47,435 bases of DNA from Aquificota bacterium (GTDB lineage: Bacteria; Aquificota; Aquificia; Aquificales; QOAS01). The stretch is taken from assembly GCA_013154305.1 (NCBI GenBank), contig JAADCT010000035.1, positions 1-47,435 on the forward strand, given 5' to 3'. The position numbers were made by a program, and so were the translations under genes. The stretch's first letter is position 1; each line of letters opens with the position of its first letter. Shown piece by piece: positions 26,221-34,059 of this stretch. The notes below the pieces were generated by a model that had not been told where the DNA came from, ran no database searches, and worked only from the letters and a program-made list of their open reading frames with translations.

Positions 26221-27477
26221 TTAATTTTCCACCGCCCCCGAGGGAGTTTTCGCGGCCTTTTTCCCCATCAGGCGGTCGATAATCTTGGCCCCCACCAGGT
26301 CACCCCAAACGTTAACCGCCGTCCTCAGCATGTCCAGAAAGCGGTCGACCGCCAAAATGAGGGCGATACCCTCCAGCGGCAGACCGACGGCCGTAAAGAC
26401 CAGCGTCATCGTAACCAGTCCGGCGCTGGGAATGCCCGCCGCGCCGATGGCCGCCAGCGTCGCCGTTATCAAAATAATCAGCTGCTGCTCCAGCGAAAGC
26501 TCGATGCCGTAGACCGACGCGACGAACATCGCCGCAACCGCCTCGTAGAGGGCCGTTCCGTCCATGTTAACGGTGGCCCCGAGGGGCAAGACGAAACCGG
26601 CCACCCGGCGGTCGATGCCCGCCTTCTTTTGGGCCACCTCCAGCGAAACGGGCAAGGTGGCCGAGGAGGAGGCCGTCGAAAAGGCCACCAAAACGGCCTC
26701 CCTCACTTTGGCAAAGTACTCCCAAGGTCTGAAGCGCCCAAACAGGTACCCGATGAGGCCGAGGTTGACCGTCGCGTGCCAAAGCAGACCCACGACGACC
26801 GCCAGCGCGTACTTCCAAAGCTCCAAAAAGGCCTCAAAGCCGTGGACGGCCACGGTGTAGTAGACGATGGCAAAGACGCCAACCGGCGTCAGCTTAATAA
26901 TCCAGCCGGCCATCTTCAAAAGGGCGTCGTTGACGCCCGAAAAGAAGCTGACGACCGTCCCTTTGGCCCTTTCGTTGGCAATCGCCAAAACCCCGAGGGC
27001 AAAAAGGAGCGTAAAGACGATGATTTGAATAACCTTTCCCTCCGCCAGCGCGGCGAAAACGTTGTCGGGAAAGAAGCTTACGAAAAAGTCCGAGAGGGAA
27101 ACCTCTTTGGGCTCAAAGTCGGCCGCCGGTTTGGCCTCCAGCTCCGGCGCGCCCGTCAGCCCGAAAAAGAGGTTTACGACCACCAAACCGGTCAGGACGG
27201 CCAAAAAGGTGGTTGAAGCGTAGTAAAGGAGCGCCTTCAGTCCCAGCTCCTTTAGCTCCCTCAAAGAACCCAGGGAAACGATGCTGACGAAAATCGAGGC
27301 CATTACCAGCGGAACCGCTATCGCCTTTAGGAGTCTCAAAAAGGCGTCTCCTATCGGCTTTAGGAATTCGGCCGCCTGCGGCGCCAGCGCGCCCAAAAGC
27401 AGGGCCGCCACCACCGCGTAGAGGGTTTGATTTTCGAGCTTTCGGTAGTCCAAAAGGCCCTTCAGAAGGGAAACCAT
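26221..27477 (-). CDS. Dicarboxylate/amino acid:cation symporter (DAACS family)
   Basis: A 418-residue secondary transporter of the glutamate/aspartate/C4-dicarboxylate family. Hallmarks: the Ser-rich hairpin AFSTASSSATLPVSL, the substrate and cation site ATVNMDGTALYEAV, and the second hairpin AAIGAAGIPSAGLVTM. About eight membrane segments are visible, with a less conserved extracellular loop near 110-130 (APELEAKPAADFEPKE). The Met at 27475-27477 gives the family N-terminus and lies 11 bases from the ATTTTAAAAT box. Substrate (glutamate, aspartate, succinate or fumarate) cannot be decided. Confidence 0.92.
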   Translation of the reverse strand: MVSLLKGLLDYRKLENQTLYAVVAALLLGALAPQAAEFLKPIGDAFLRLLKAIAVPLVMASIFVSIVSLGSLRELKELGLKALLYYASTTFLAVLTGLVVVNLFFGLTGAPELEAKPAADFEPKEVSLSDFFVSFFPDNVFAALAEGKVIQIIVFTLLFALGVLAIANERAKGTVVSFFSGVNDALLKMAGWIIKLTPVGVFAIVYYTVAVHGFEAFLELWKYALAVVVGLLWHATVNLGLIGYLFGRFRPWEYFAKVREAVLVAFSTASSSATLPVSLEVAQKKAGIDRRVAGFVLPLGATVNMDGTALYEAVAAMFVASVYGIELSLEQQLIILITATLAAIGAAGIPSAGLVTMTLVFTAVGLPLEGIALILAVDRFLDMLRTAVNVWGDLVGAKIIDRLMGKKAAKTPSGAVEN

Positions 27478-27488
27478 AGCGGAGCGAT

Positions 27489-27498
27489 ATTTTAAAAT
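27489..27498. promoter_or_regulatory. Palindromic divergent -10-like box ATTTTAAAAT
   Basis: A perfect palindrome in the 40 bases between the symporter gene and prmA, identical to the one between hldD and pilT. It lies 11 bases from the symporter start and 19 from the prmA start; neither start has a recognisable Shine-Dalgarno. Confidence 0.5.
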
Positions 27499-27517
27499 TG
27501 GTAAACGCCGGCAAAAG

Positions 27518-28291
27518 ATGTTCAGGTTCGTCCTGCACCTCAAACCGGAGGACCTCCTAAAGGCCTACGAGACCTACCCCGGGGGGTTTGAGGTCGTCCG
27601 AACCTACCCCGACGGGTCGCTCGACATAGCCGTCTACTCCGAAGAGAGGCCCCAAAGTTTCCCCTTCCCCCTCGTGGCCGAGGAGGAGGTAAGGACCAAG
27701 GACTGGAGGGAGTTTTACAAACCCGTCGAGGTCGGAAGGGAGACTTTGATAGTTCCGCCGTGGGAAACCCGCCGACCCGAGGACAAAACCGTCGTGGTGA
27801 TAAAACCGGGAAAGGCCTTCGGAACGGGCCTCCACGAGAGCACCCAGCTGTGCCTGGAGCTGATGGAGGAGCTCGACCTTAAGGAAAAGACGGTCCTCGA
27901 CGTCGGTTCCGGGAGCGGAATACTCTCGATTTTTGCCCTCAAAAGGGGCGCAAAAAAGGCGGTGGCCGTCGACGTGGACCCCCTGGCGGTCGAGGAGACG
28001 CTCGAAAACGCGGTCCTAAACGGCGTTGCCGACCGCATCGAGGTCCTTCAGGGAGGACCCTCGGCGGTCAAGGGAATTTTCGACCTCGTTTTGGCCAACC
28101 TCGAGCTCAAAATCTTCAAAAGGTTTTTGGACCAAATAGCTCCCAAGGTGGGGAAAGAGGCCGTCTTTTCCGGCCTCTACGGTGAGAGGGAGCTGGAGGA
28201 TATGCTCCGCCTTTTGGAAAGGTTTAACCTTGAGCCCCTAAAGGTGGCCTCCAAAAACGACTGGCACGCCCTTTTAGTCCGAAGGGGGTAA
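27518..28291 (+). CDS. prmA: Ribosomal protein L11 methyltransferase
   Basis: Trimethylates lysines of ribosomal protein L11. The 257-residue protein has the PrmA pre-motif KPGKAFGTGLHESTQLCLELM near 91-111, the SAM-binding VLDVGSGSGILSI near 126-138, VAVDVDPLAVEETLENA, and the amino-accepting LVLANLELKIF motif (NPPY-like slot, here NLEL). The N-terminal ~70 residues are the small L11-recognition domain. It is followed after four bases by the QueD-like gene. Confidence 0.93.
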   Translation: MFRFVLHLKPEDLLKAYETYPGGFEVVRTYPDGSLDIAVYSEERPQSFPFPLVAEEEVRTKDWREFYKPVEVGRETLIVPPWETRRPEDKTVVVIKPGKAFGTGLHESTQLCLELMEELDLKEKTVLDVGSGSGILSIFALKRGAKKAVAVDVDPLAVEETLENAVLNGVADRIEVLQGGPSAVKGIFDLVLANLELKIFKRFLDQIAPKVGKEAVFSGLYGERELEDMLRLLERFNLEPLKVASKNDWHALLVRRG

Positions 28292-28295
28292 AGGT

Positions 28296-28649
28296 ATGCC
28301 GTGGCGCGTTCGCGTTCGAAAGAAGTTTGAGGCGGCCCACTACCTCACCGACTATCCCGAGAGGGGACAAAGGGAGCCCCTTCACGGCCACAGCTGGACG
28401 GTGGAGGCCGTCTTTCGGGTCGAAAGGCTCAAACCTTCGGGAATAGACCTCGACTTCGTCGAGGTGGAAAGGTTCCTGGACGAGGTCCTGCCCCACTACA
28501 GGCTCCTGAACGAGGTTTACGACTTTTCCCCCAGCGCGGAAAACCTCGCCCGCCACCTCTACGGGGAACTCAAGAGGCGCTTTCCCCAGCTGGAGAGGGT
28601 GATAGTCTGGGAGACCGAAAACGGCGGCGCCGAATATTGGGAGGACTGA
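28296..28649 (+). CDS. 6-pyruvoyltetrahydropterin synthase/QueD-like protein with atypical active site
   Basis: A 117-residue tunnel-fold protein of the PTPS/QueD family. Zinc ligands are in place: His15 in FEAAHYL, His30 and His32 in LHGHSW. The catalytic Cys normally four residues before HGH is Arg26 (sequence REPLHGH), followed by Glu27. The usual Asp-His pair (LDHHYLN in E. coli QueD) reads LPHYRLLN, losing the Asp. The pterin-binding Glu near the end (VWETENGGAEYW) is kept. It may be an atypical QueD or a PTPS-III-type enzyme substituting for dihydroneopterin aldolase; folE and folK in the window make a folate role possible. Confidence 0.82.
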   Translation: MPWRVRVRKKFEAAHYLTDYPERGQREPLHGHSWTVEAVFRVERLKPSGIDLDFVEVERFLDEVLPHYRLLNEVYDFSPSAENLARHLYGELKRRFPQLERVIVWETENGGAEYWED

Positions 28650-28690
28650 TGCTGGTATAACCCTATTTAGAAGACCCTTCGGAGGACGAA

Positions 28691-29791
28691 ATGTCTTGGA
28701 AACCTTTGAGGATAGGAAAGTGGGAGGTCCCCGTTCCCATAATTCAGGGGGGAATGGGGGTGGGCCTCTCTTGGGAGAGACTGGCCGGTAGCGTGGCCCG
28801 CGAGGGCGCCGTCGGCGTCGTTTCGGCCGTCGGAACGGGCTACCGCTTTCCCGAGCTGGTCAAGCGCGACCGCTTCGGCCGCCCCATCGGCGAGCACAGC
28901 ACCAACTCGCCCGAGGCCCTCAAGAAGATAATCCGAATGGCCTACGACCTGGCCGGCTCCGACGACGCCGTAATCGGCGTAAACGTCCTCTACGCCATAA
29001 CCAACTACGGCGAGGTCGTGAGGGCCGCCTGCGAGGCCGGCGCCAAGCTGATAATAACCGGCGCGGGCCTGCCGCTCAAGCTCCCCGAATACACCAAAGA
29101 CTTTCCCGACGTGGCGCTCGTTCCCATAGTCTCCTCGGCCAGGGCCCTCCGCCTCATAGCCAAGACCTGGAAAAAGCGCTACGGGCGCCTGCCCGACGCC
29201 GTCATTTTGGAAGGACCCCTCAGCGGCGGCCACCAGGGTTTTAAGTACGAGGACTGTTTCAAACCCGAAAATCAGCTCGAAAACCTCCTGCCCTCGGTGC
29301 TCGAGGAGGCAAGGCGCTGGGGCGACATTCCGGTAATAGTGGCCGGCGGCGTTTGGGACAAAAACGACATCGACCGCTTTATGAAAATGGGCGCCGCCGG
29401 CGTTCAGATAGCCACCCGCTTCATAGCCACCCACGAGTGCGACGCACCCGAGGTTTACAAGAGGCTCCTCCTTAACGCCGAAAAGGACGACATAATCCTC
29501 CTGAAGTCGCCCGTCGGCTTTCCCCTGAGGGTGGTAAGGACCCCCTTCGTCGAAAGGCTTCTGAGCGGCTACAACGGTTGGAAGGGGTGCGTTTCCAACT
29601 GCGTGGTTCCCTGCAACCGCGGCGAGGAGGCCAAAAAGGTCGGCTTTTGCATCGCCGACCGCCTCGGGGCGGCCTACCTGGGCGACCTGGAGGAGGGCAT
29701 CTTCATAAGCGGCGCCAACGGCTACCGCCTCAAGGAGCAGGGAATAATTCCGGTCAAAGAGCTCATCGAGCGCCTGACGAGGGGCGAGTAG
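28691..29791 (+). CDS. Nitronate monooxygenase / 2-nitropropane dioxygenase-like flavoprotein
   Basis: A 366-residue FMN-binding TIM-barrel protein. Seen: PIIQGGMGVGLSWERLAGSV near 17-36, GVNVLYAITNY, KLIITGAGLP, ILEGPLSGGHQG with the family His, PVIVAGGVWDKNDI, and GAAGVQIATRFIATHECDA. A C-terminal cysteine cluster (GCVSNCVVPCN, then GFCIADRLG) is extra relative to the simplest members and is often seen in anaerobe homologues; it might bind iron-sulfur. The true substrate is uncertain, and the name is a family label. The start has a good Shine-Dalgarno (CGGAGG, 5 bases). Confidence 0.85.
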   Translation: MSWKPLRIGKWEVPVPIIQGGMGVGLSWERLAGSVAREGAVGVVSAVGTGYRFPELVKRDRFGRPIGEHSTNSPEALKKIIRMAYDLAGSDDAVIGVNVLYAITNYGEVVRAACEAGAKLIITGAGLPLKLPEYTKDFPDVALVPIVSSARALRLIAKTWKKRYGRLPDAVILEGPLSGGHQGFKYEDCFKPENQLENLLPSVLEEARRWGDIPVIVAGGVWDKNDIDRFMKMGAAGVQIATRFIATHECDAPEVYKRLLLNAEKDDIILLKSPVGFPLRVVRTPFVERLLSGYNGWKGCVSNCVVPCNRGEEAKKVGFCIADRLGAAYLGDLEEGIFISGANGYRLKEQGIIPVKELIERLTRGE

Positions 29792-29793
29792 CC

Positions 29794-30030
29794 TCAACCG
29801 CCTCCGACGGGCGGAATTACGGCGACGGTGTCGCCGTCTTTCAATTCTCCCTCGTAGTATTCCCCGTTAACCGCGAAGCGGCTCACGCTTAACACCTTCT
29901 CCAGGGCGGGATACTTGTGGGCCAACAGGGTGCGGAGGTCTTCGGTCGTCTTGCCGGTAAAGCGGATGGTTTCGGCCTCCTTTCCCACCAGTTCCCTCGC
30001 CTGGGCGAAGTAAAGAACTTTTACCTCCAT
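29794..30030 (-). CDS. moaD: Molybdopterin synthase sulfur carrier subunit MoaD
   Basis: A 78-residue ubiquitin-fold protein ending in PPVGGG, whose C-terminal diglycine is thiocarboxylated to deliver sulfur to molybdopterin precursor. MEVKVLYFAQARELVGKEAE at the N-terminus and KDGDTVAVIPPVGGG at the C-terminus are characteristic. The Met at 30028-30030 gives a normal length; the open frame upstream runs into the folK promoter. No other moa gene is nearby, so a role in another sulfur transfer cannot be excluded. Confidence 0.88.
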   Translation of the reverse strand: MEVKVLYFAQARELVGKEAETIRFTGKTTEDLRTLLAHKYPALEKVLSVSRFAVNGEYYEGELKDGDTVAVIPPVGGG

Positions 30031-30082
30031 AAGGTTTTTAGGGATACACCGACTGGGAGGGTTTAAGCTTTTAAACCTTCCG

Positions 30083-30571
30083 ATGGGCAAAAGCCGCCGT
30101 CCCGCCCTCGTGGTGGTGGCCTACGGTTGCAACCGGGGCGACTGCCCCTCCCAAATAGAGCGGGCCCTCCTTTCGGTTCGGAGGGAGGTTTTCGTCCGCG
30201 GGGTCTCAAAACCGGTCGTTTCCGAGCCCTACGGGGTGAAAAATCAGCCCCCCTTTTTAAACGGGGTCCTCTTCGGCTACACCCGCCTGGCCCCCTTTGC
30301 CCTCCTGAGGTTTCTGAAGGCCGTCGAAAGGGAGGTGGGAAGAAAGCCGCGCTGCCGCTGGTGCGAGCGCGAAATCGACCTCGACCTGATTTACTACGAC
30401 GACCTCGTCTTGGAGTTTGAGGAGCTTAAAGTTCCCCACCCCGACCGTCTCAACCGCCCCTTCGTCCTCGGGCCGCTGGCCGAGCTCCTTCCCACTTTTG
30501 TCGACCCGCTGGTCCGAAAGACCGTCCGCCAACTCTACGGGGAGCTGAAGGAAAAGGGCAAAGCCCTCTGA
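30083..30571 (+). CDS. folK: 2-amino-4-hydroxy-6-hydroxymethyldihydropteridine pyrophosphokinase
   Basis: Pyrophosphorylates 6-hydroxymethyl-dihydropterin in folate synthesis. The family motifs are clear in 162 residues: AYGCNRGDCPSQIERAL for the variant GSN(L/M)GD start, SEPYGVKNQPPFLNGV, REIDLDLIYYDDLVL (metal-binding Asp pair) and VPHPDRLNRPFVLGPLAEL. The start follows TTTTAAACCTTCCG without a ribosome-binding site. It converges closely with hisS. Confidence 0.94.
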   Translation: MGKSRRPALVVVAYGCNRGDCPSQIERALLSVRREVFVRGVSKPVVSEPYGVKNQPPFLNGVLFGYTRLAPFALLRFLKAVEREVGRKPRCRWCEREIDLDLIYYDDLVLEFEELKVPHPDRLNRPFVLGPLAELLPTFVDPLVRKTVRQLYGELKEKGKAL

Positions 30572-30577
30572 GGGATT

Positions 30578-31825
30578 TTAGGAGGAGGCCTCCTTCAGCC
30601 TCCGAACGACCTCCTCGAAGGGAAGCCTCTCCTGCTCCCTGCGCCGCAGGTCCTTAAGGGTGTAGAGGCCGCTCTTTAGCTCGTCCTCGCCCACCACCAG
30701 GGCAAAGTCGGCCCCTATCTTGTCGGCAAACTCAAACTGCTTCTTGATTTTGCCCTCGCGGTAGGAGAGCTCGGTGCGAACGCCCTCCTTACGCAGCAGC
30801 CGGGCCACCTTTAGGGCCTCCCTTTTTACCTCCTCGCCGCCGAAGGGGATTACGACCACCAGCGGGGGCCGCGGCGGAAGCTCTTTGAGCAAAAGCATGA
30901 GGCGCTCGACGCCGGCGGCAAAGCCGAGGGCGGGCGTGGGGGGGCCGCCCAGCTCCTCAACCAGGTAGTCGTAACGGCCGCCGGCCAAAACGGTCTTTCC
31001 CAATTCGGGGGAAACGAATTCGAAAACCGTTTTGGTGTAGTAGTCGAGACCGCGAACCAGGTAGGGATTTTCGGTAAACTCCACCCCGAGGGCGGAGAGG
31101 TACTCTTTGACCTTTTCGTGGTGGGTTTTACACTCCTCGCACAGGTAGTCGGTAATTTTGGGCGCCTCTTGGGCCACCCTCCGACAACCCTCCACCTTAC
31201 AGTCCAAAACGCGGAGGGGGTTTCTTTCGAGCCGCCTGCGGCAGTCTTCGCAGAGTTCCTCCTCGTGTTCCCTCAGGTATCGCAAAAGGGCCTCCCGGTA
31301 GCGGGGACGGCACTTTTTGCACCCGAGGGAGTTAATCTCGAGCCTCGCCTCCACGCCGAGGGTTTTTAAAATCTCGTCGGCGAGGCCCACGAGCTCGGCG
31401 TCGGCGACCGGGTTGGCGGTTCCGAAGACCTCGGCCCCTATCTGGTGAAATTCGCGGTAGCGCCCCCTTTGGGGCCTCTCGTGGCGAAACATGGGACCCT
31501 CGTAAAAGAGCTTTTTGTAGGTCCCGTCGGCGTAGAGCTTGTTTTCGATAAAGGCGCGGACGGCACCGGCCGTTCCCTCCGGCCGGAGGGCCACCTCCCT
31601 TCCCCCCTTGTCGGTAAAGACGAACATCTCCTTTTCGACGACGTCGGTGGCCTCCCCAATCGAACGGGCAAAGAGCTTGGCGTATTCGACCGTCGGGAGA
31701 ATGACCTCCTCGAAGTTGTACCTTTCGAGGACCTTGCGGGCCGTGTCGACCACGAAGCGGTACTTTCGGGCCTCCTCCCCGACGAGGTCCCTAAAACCGC
31801 GGACGGTCTTTACCTTCTCGGCCAT
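30578..31825 (-). CDS. hisS: Histidyl-tRNA synthetase
   Basis: Class II aminoacyl-tRNA synthetase charging tRNA-His. The 415-residue protein has VRGFRDLVGEEARKY at the start, RPEGTAGAVRAF (motif 2 side), FYEGPMFRHERPQRGRYREF (motif 2), GLDYYTKTVFEFV (histidine-binding), and GFAAGVERLMLLL (motif 3). A cysteine-rich insertion near 170-245 (LGCKKCR, LCEDC, LDCKVEGC, YLCEEC) is likely a zinc-binding element common in this subfamily. The C-terminal ~95 residues form the anticodon-binding domain. The start lies downstream of CTAAACTTTTACC, with no clear Shine-Dalgarno. Confidence 0.97.
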   Translation of the reverse strand: MAEKVKTVRGFRDLVGEEARKYRFVVDTARKVLERYNFEEVILPTVEYAKLFARSIGEATDVVEKEMFVFTDKGGREVALRPEGTAGAVRAFIENKLYADGTYKKLFYEGPMFRHERPQRGRYREFHQIGAEVFGTANPVADAELVGLADEILKTLGVEARLEINSLGCKKCRPRYREALLRYLREHEEELCEDCRRRLERNPLRVLDCKVEGCRRVAQEAPKITDYLCEECKTHHEKVKEYLSALGVEFTENPYLVRGLDYYTKTVFEFVSPELGKTVLAGGRYDYLVEELGGPPTPALGFAAGVERLMLLLKELPPRPPLVVVIPFGGEEVKREALKVARLLRKEGVRTELSYREGKIKKQFEFADKIGADFALVVGEDELKSGLYTLKDLRRREQERLPFEEVVRRLKEASS

Positions 31826-31847
31826 CGGTAAAGGTAAAAGTTTAGCC

Positions 31848-31876
31848 TTGCTTCGGGCCGCCTATTTTGGTATATT
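31848..31876 (+). promoter_or_regulatory. Sigma70-type promoter of the tRNA-Pro gene
   Basis: TTGCTT at 31848-31853, a 17-base spacer, then TATATT at 31871-31876. This would start transcription about eight bases before the mature tRNA 5' end at 31891. Confidence 0.75.
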
Positions 31877-31890
31877 TATCTTTTTGTCCA

Positions 31891-31965
31891 CGGGGCGTAG
31901 CTCAGAGGCAGAGCGCTGGCATGGGGGGCCAGAGGTCGCCGGTTCGATCCCGGCCGCCCCGACCA
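31891..31965 (+). tRNA. tRNA-Pro (anticodon GGG)
   Basis: All arms fold: the acceptor CGGGGCG pairs with CGCCCCG; the D stem GCTC/GAGC closes a 7-base loop; the anticodon stem CTGGC/GCCAG closes loop ATGGGGG with anticodon GGG; the variable loop is AGGTC; the T stem GCCGG/CCGGC closes TTCGATC. The discriminator is A73 and CCA is encoded. The C1-G72 pair and A73 are typical bacterial tRNA-Pro identity features. The total is 75 bases. Confidence 0.96.
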
Positions 31966-32036
31966 TCCTGAGTTAAAAACCTTACCTTTCCCTCCGTCGG
32001 TCTTAAAAAACCTTTCCCCGTCGGGAAAAAGGAGCG

Positions 32037-32053
32037 CTTCCGTTCGGCGGAAG
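32037..32053 (+). other. Stem-loop between tRNA-Pro and dxs
   Basis: CTTCCG-TTCGG-CGGAAG, a 6-bp stem, lies 60 bases before the dxs start. A second stem (TTTCCC-CGTC-GGGAAA) lies about 20 bases further upstream. No T-tract follows either, so they are poor terminators. I see no known riboswitch in the 148 bases between tRNA and dxs. Confidence 0.35.
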
Positions 32054-32113
32054 AAATTTCTGGTCGGCGGTCCCCTCCTCGGCGACACTTTTTCTATTTT
32101 GGAGGTGTTGCCC

Positions 32114-34009
32114 TTGCTCGAGAGGTACGAGCTTTTAAAGGAATACAGGTCGCCCGAGGACCTAAAGAGGTGGGACTACGAAAAGCTTAAGAAACTGGCC
32201 GAGGAGGTTCGCGACTACATAATCCGCGTAACGGCCAAAACGGGCGGCCACGTTGGACCCTCCTTGGGAACGGTCGAACTGACCATAGCCCTCCTGAGGG
32301 TCTTTAATCCCCCCGACGACGCCGTCGTTTGGGACGTGGGCCACCAGGCCTACGCCTGGAAGATACTGACCGACCGGAAGGAGGCCTTCCAAACCCTGCG
32401 CCAATACGGGGGAATTTCCGGTTTCGTAAAGAGGGGGGAAAGCCCCTACGACGCCTTTACGGTGGGCCACAGCTCCACCTCCATATCGGCGGCCCTCGGC
32501 ATCCGAAAGGGAAAGGACCTGACCGGTAGACAAAAGGACTTCGTGGTGGCGGTTATAGGCGACGGGGCCCTGACGGGCGGCGAGGCTTGGGAGGGCCTCA
32601 ACAACGCCGGACAGCTCAGGCCCGACCGCTTTCTGGTAATCCTCAACGACAACGAGATGTCGATTTCACCCAACGTGGGCGCCGTGTCCAACTACCTGAA
32701 CAAGGTCTACAGCGGTAAGGTCGTCCAGGAGCTGAGGCAAAAAATCAAACGGCTTTTGGAAAACAACTTCAAGCCGGGCCTGCGGCTGATGAAGCTCCTC
32801 GAGGAATTTATGAAGGGTCTCATCTCGCCGGGCATCCTTTTCGAGGAGTTGGGGTTTAACTACATAGGCGTCATCGACGGCCACGACCTCCCCCTTTTGG
32901 TCCAAACGCTGGAAAACACCAAACACATCGAGGGTCCGGTCCTGCTTCACGTTAGGACCGTCAAGGGGAAGGGCTACCGGCCGGCCGAGGAAAACCCGGT
33001 AAAGTGGCACGGCGTCGGACCCTACAAGGTGGAAACGGGCGAGAGCCTCAAAAAGGGGACCAAAAGCTGGTCCAAGGCCTTCGGCGAAGCCCTGGTGGAA
33101 CTGGCCGAGCGCGACGAGAGGATAGTGGCGATAACGCCGGCCATGAAGGAGGGCTCGGGTCTGGCCGAATTTGCCGAGCGCTTTCCCGACCGCTTTTTCG
33201 ACGTGGGGATTGCGGAGCAGCACGCGGCCACCTTCGCGGCCGGCCTGGCCACCCAAGGCCTCAGGCCCGTCTTGGCCTACTACTCGACCTTTATGCAGCG
33301 GGCCTACGACCAGATAATCCACGACATAGCCCTCCAAAAGCTTCCGGTGGTTTTGGCCGTCGACCGCGCCGGCTTGGTGGGCGAGGACGGACCGACCCAC
33401 CACGGGGCCTTCGACCTCTCTTACCTGAGGGTCGTTCCCGGCGCGGTAGTGGCCGCCCCCAAGGACGAGGTCGAGCTGAGGAACCTCCTCTACACGGCCC
33501 TGAAGTGGGAGGGCGGACCCTTTGCGATAAGGTATCCGCGCGGGGCGGTCGTCGAGAGCCTGAGCGGCCGTCCCCCCGAGGGCTTCGAGGAAATAGAGGT
33601 GGGCTCTTGGGAGGTCCTGCGGAGGGGAAGCCTCCCGGTGGCCCTTTTGGGCGTCGGCGTTGCGGTCTCGTGGTGTCTGGAGGCGGCCCGCCTGGTCGAA
33701 AGGGAGCTGGGCGAGGCGCCGACGGTCGTAAACGCCCGCTTCGTCAAACCCCTCGATTCGGAGCTTTTAAAAACCCTCGCCCTCAAAAAGGAGTTTCTGA
33801 TAACCGTTGAGGAAAACGCCCTCAAAGGGGGATTCGGTTCGGCAGTTTTGGAGGAGCTTTCCGACGCCGGACTCTCGAAGGAGGTTTCCGTCGTTCGGAT
33901 AGGACTTCCCGACCGCTTTATCGAACACGGTCCCCAAAAGGTCCTGAGGGAAAAGTTGGGCCTGACGCCGGAGGCGATTGCCAAAAGGGTCCTCTCGTTG
34001 GTCGCCTGA
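32114..34009 (+). CDS. dxs: 1-deoxy-D-xylulose-5-phosphate synthase
   Basis: Condenses pyruvate and glyceraldehyde 3-phosphate with thiamine diphosphate, opening the MEP isoprenoid pathway. TPP-binding GDGALTGGEAWEGLNNAG, the catalytic His region TGGHVGPSLGTVELTIAL, VGHSSTSISAALGI, and the transketolase-type DRAGLVGEDGPTHHGAFD are visible. No ATG begins the frame. TTG at 32114, eight bases after GGAGG, gives a family-like N-terminus (LERYELLKEYRSPEDLKRW) and 631 residues; TTG at 32099 is the longest alternative. C-terminal transketolase domains are complete. Confidence 0.96.
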   Translation: MLERYELLKEYRSPEDLKRWDYEKLKKLAEEVRDYIIRVTAKTGGHVGPSLGTVELTIALLRVFNPPDDAVVWDVGHQAYAWKILTDRKEAFQTLRQYGGISGFVKRGESPYDAFTVGHSSTSISAALGIRKGKDLTGRQKDFVVAVIGDGALTGGEAWEGLNNAGQLRPDRFLVILNDNEMSISPNVGAVSNYLNKVYSGKVVQELRQKIKRLLENNFKPGLRLMKLLEEFMKGLISPGILFEELGFNYIGVIDGHDLPLLVQTLENTKHIEGPVLLHVRTVKGKGYRPAEENPVKWHGVGPYKVETGESLKKGTKSWSKAFGEALVELAERDERIVAITPAMKEGSGLAEFAERFPDRFFDVGIAEQHAATFAAGLATQGLRPVLAYYSTFMQRAYDQIIHDIALQKLPVVLAVDRAGLVGEDGPTHHGAFDLSYLRVVPGAVVAAPKDEVELRNLLYTALKWEGGPFAIRYPRGAVVESLSGRPPEGFEEIEVGSWEVLRRGSLPVALLGVGVAVSWCLEAARLVERELGEAPTVVNARFVKPLDSELLKTLALKKEFLITVEENALKGGFGSAVLEELSDAGLSKEVSVVRIGLPDRFIEHGPQKVLREKLGLTPEAIAKRVLSLVA

Positions 34010-34059
34010 AGTTCGGCTTCACCTTTTGCCGGCCTTAAGTTTTTAATTTCCGTTTGGGG

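Noticed and set aside
25474-27216. A 580-codon open frame on the plus strand
   Set aside because: It lies antisense to hisIE and the symporter, both unmistakable. Its composition (Gln, His, Arg-rich) is the usual shadow of a GC-rich coding strand.
28667-29797. A 376-codon open frame on the minus strand
   Set aside because: Antisense to the nitronate monooxygenase-like gene; no family resemblance and no start signals.
32099-32113. dxs start at the first TTG (32099)
   Set aside because: The GGAGG at 32101-32105 would lie inside the coding sequence; TTG at 32114 is correctly spaced from it and gives the usual N-terminus.
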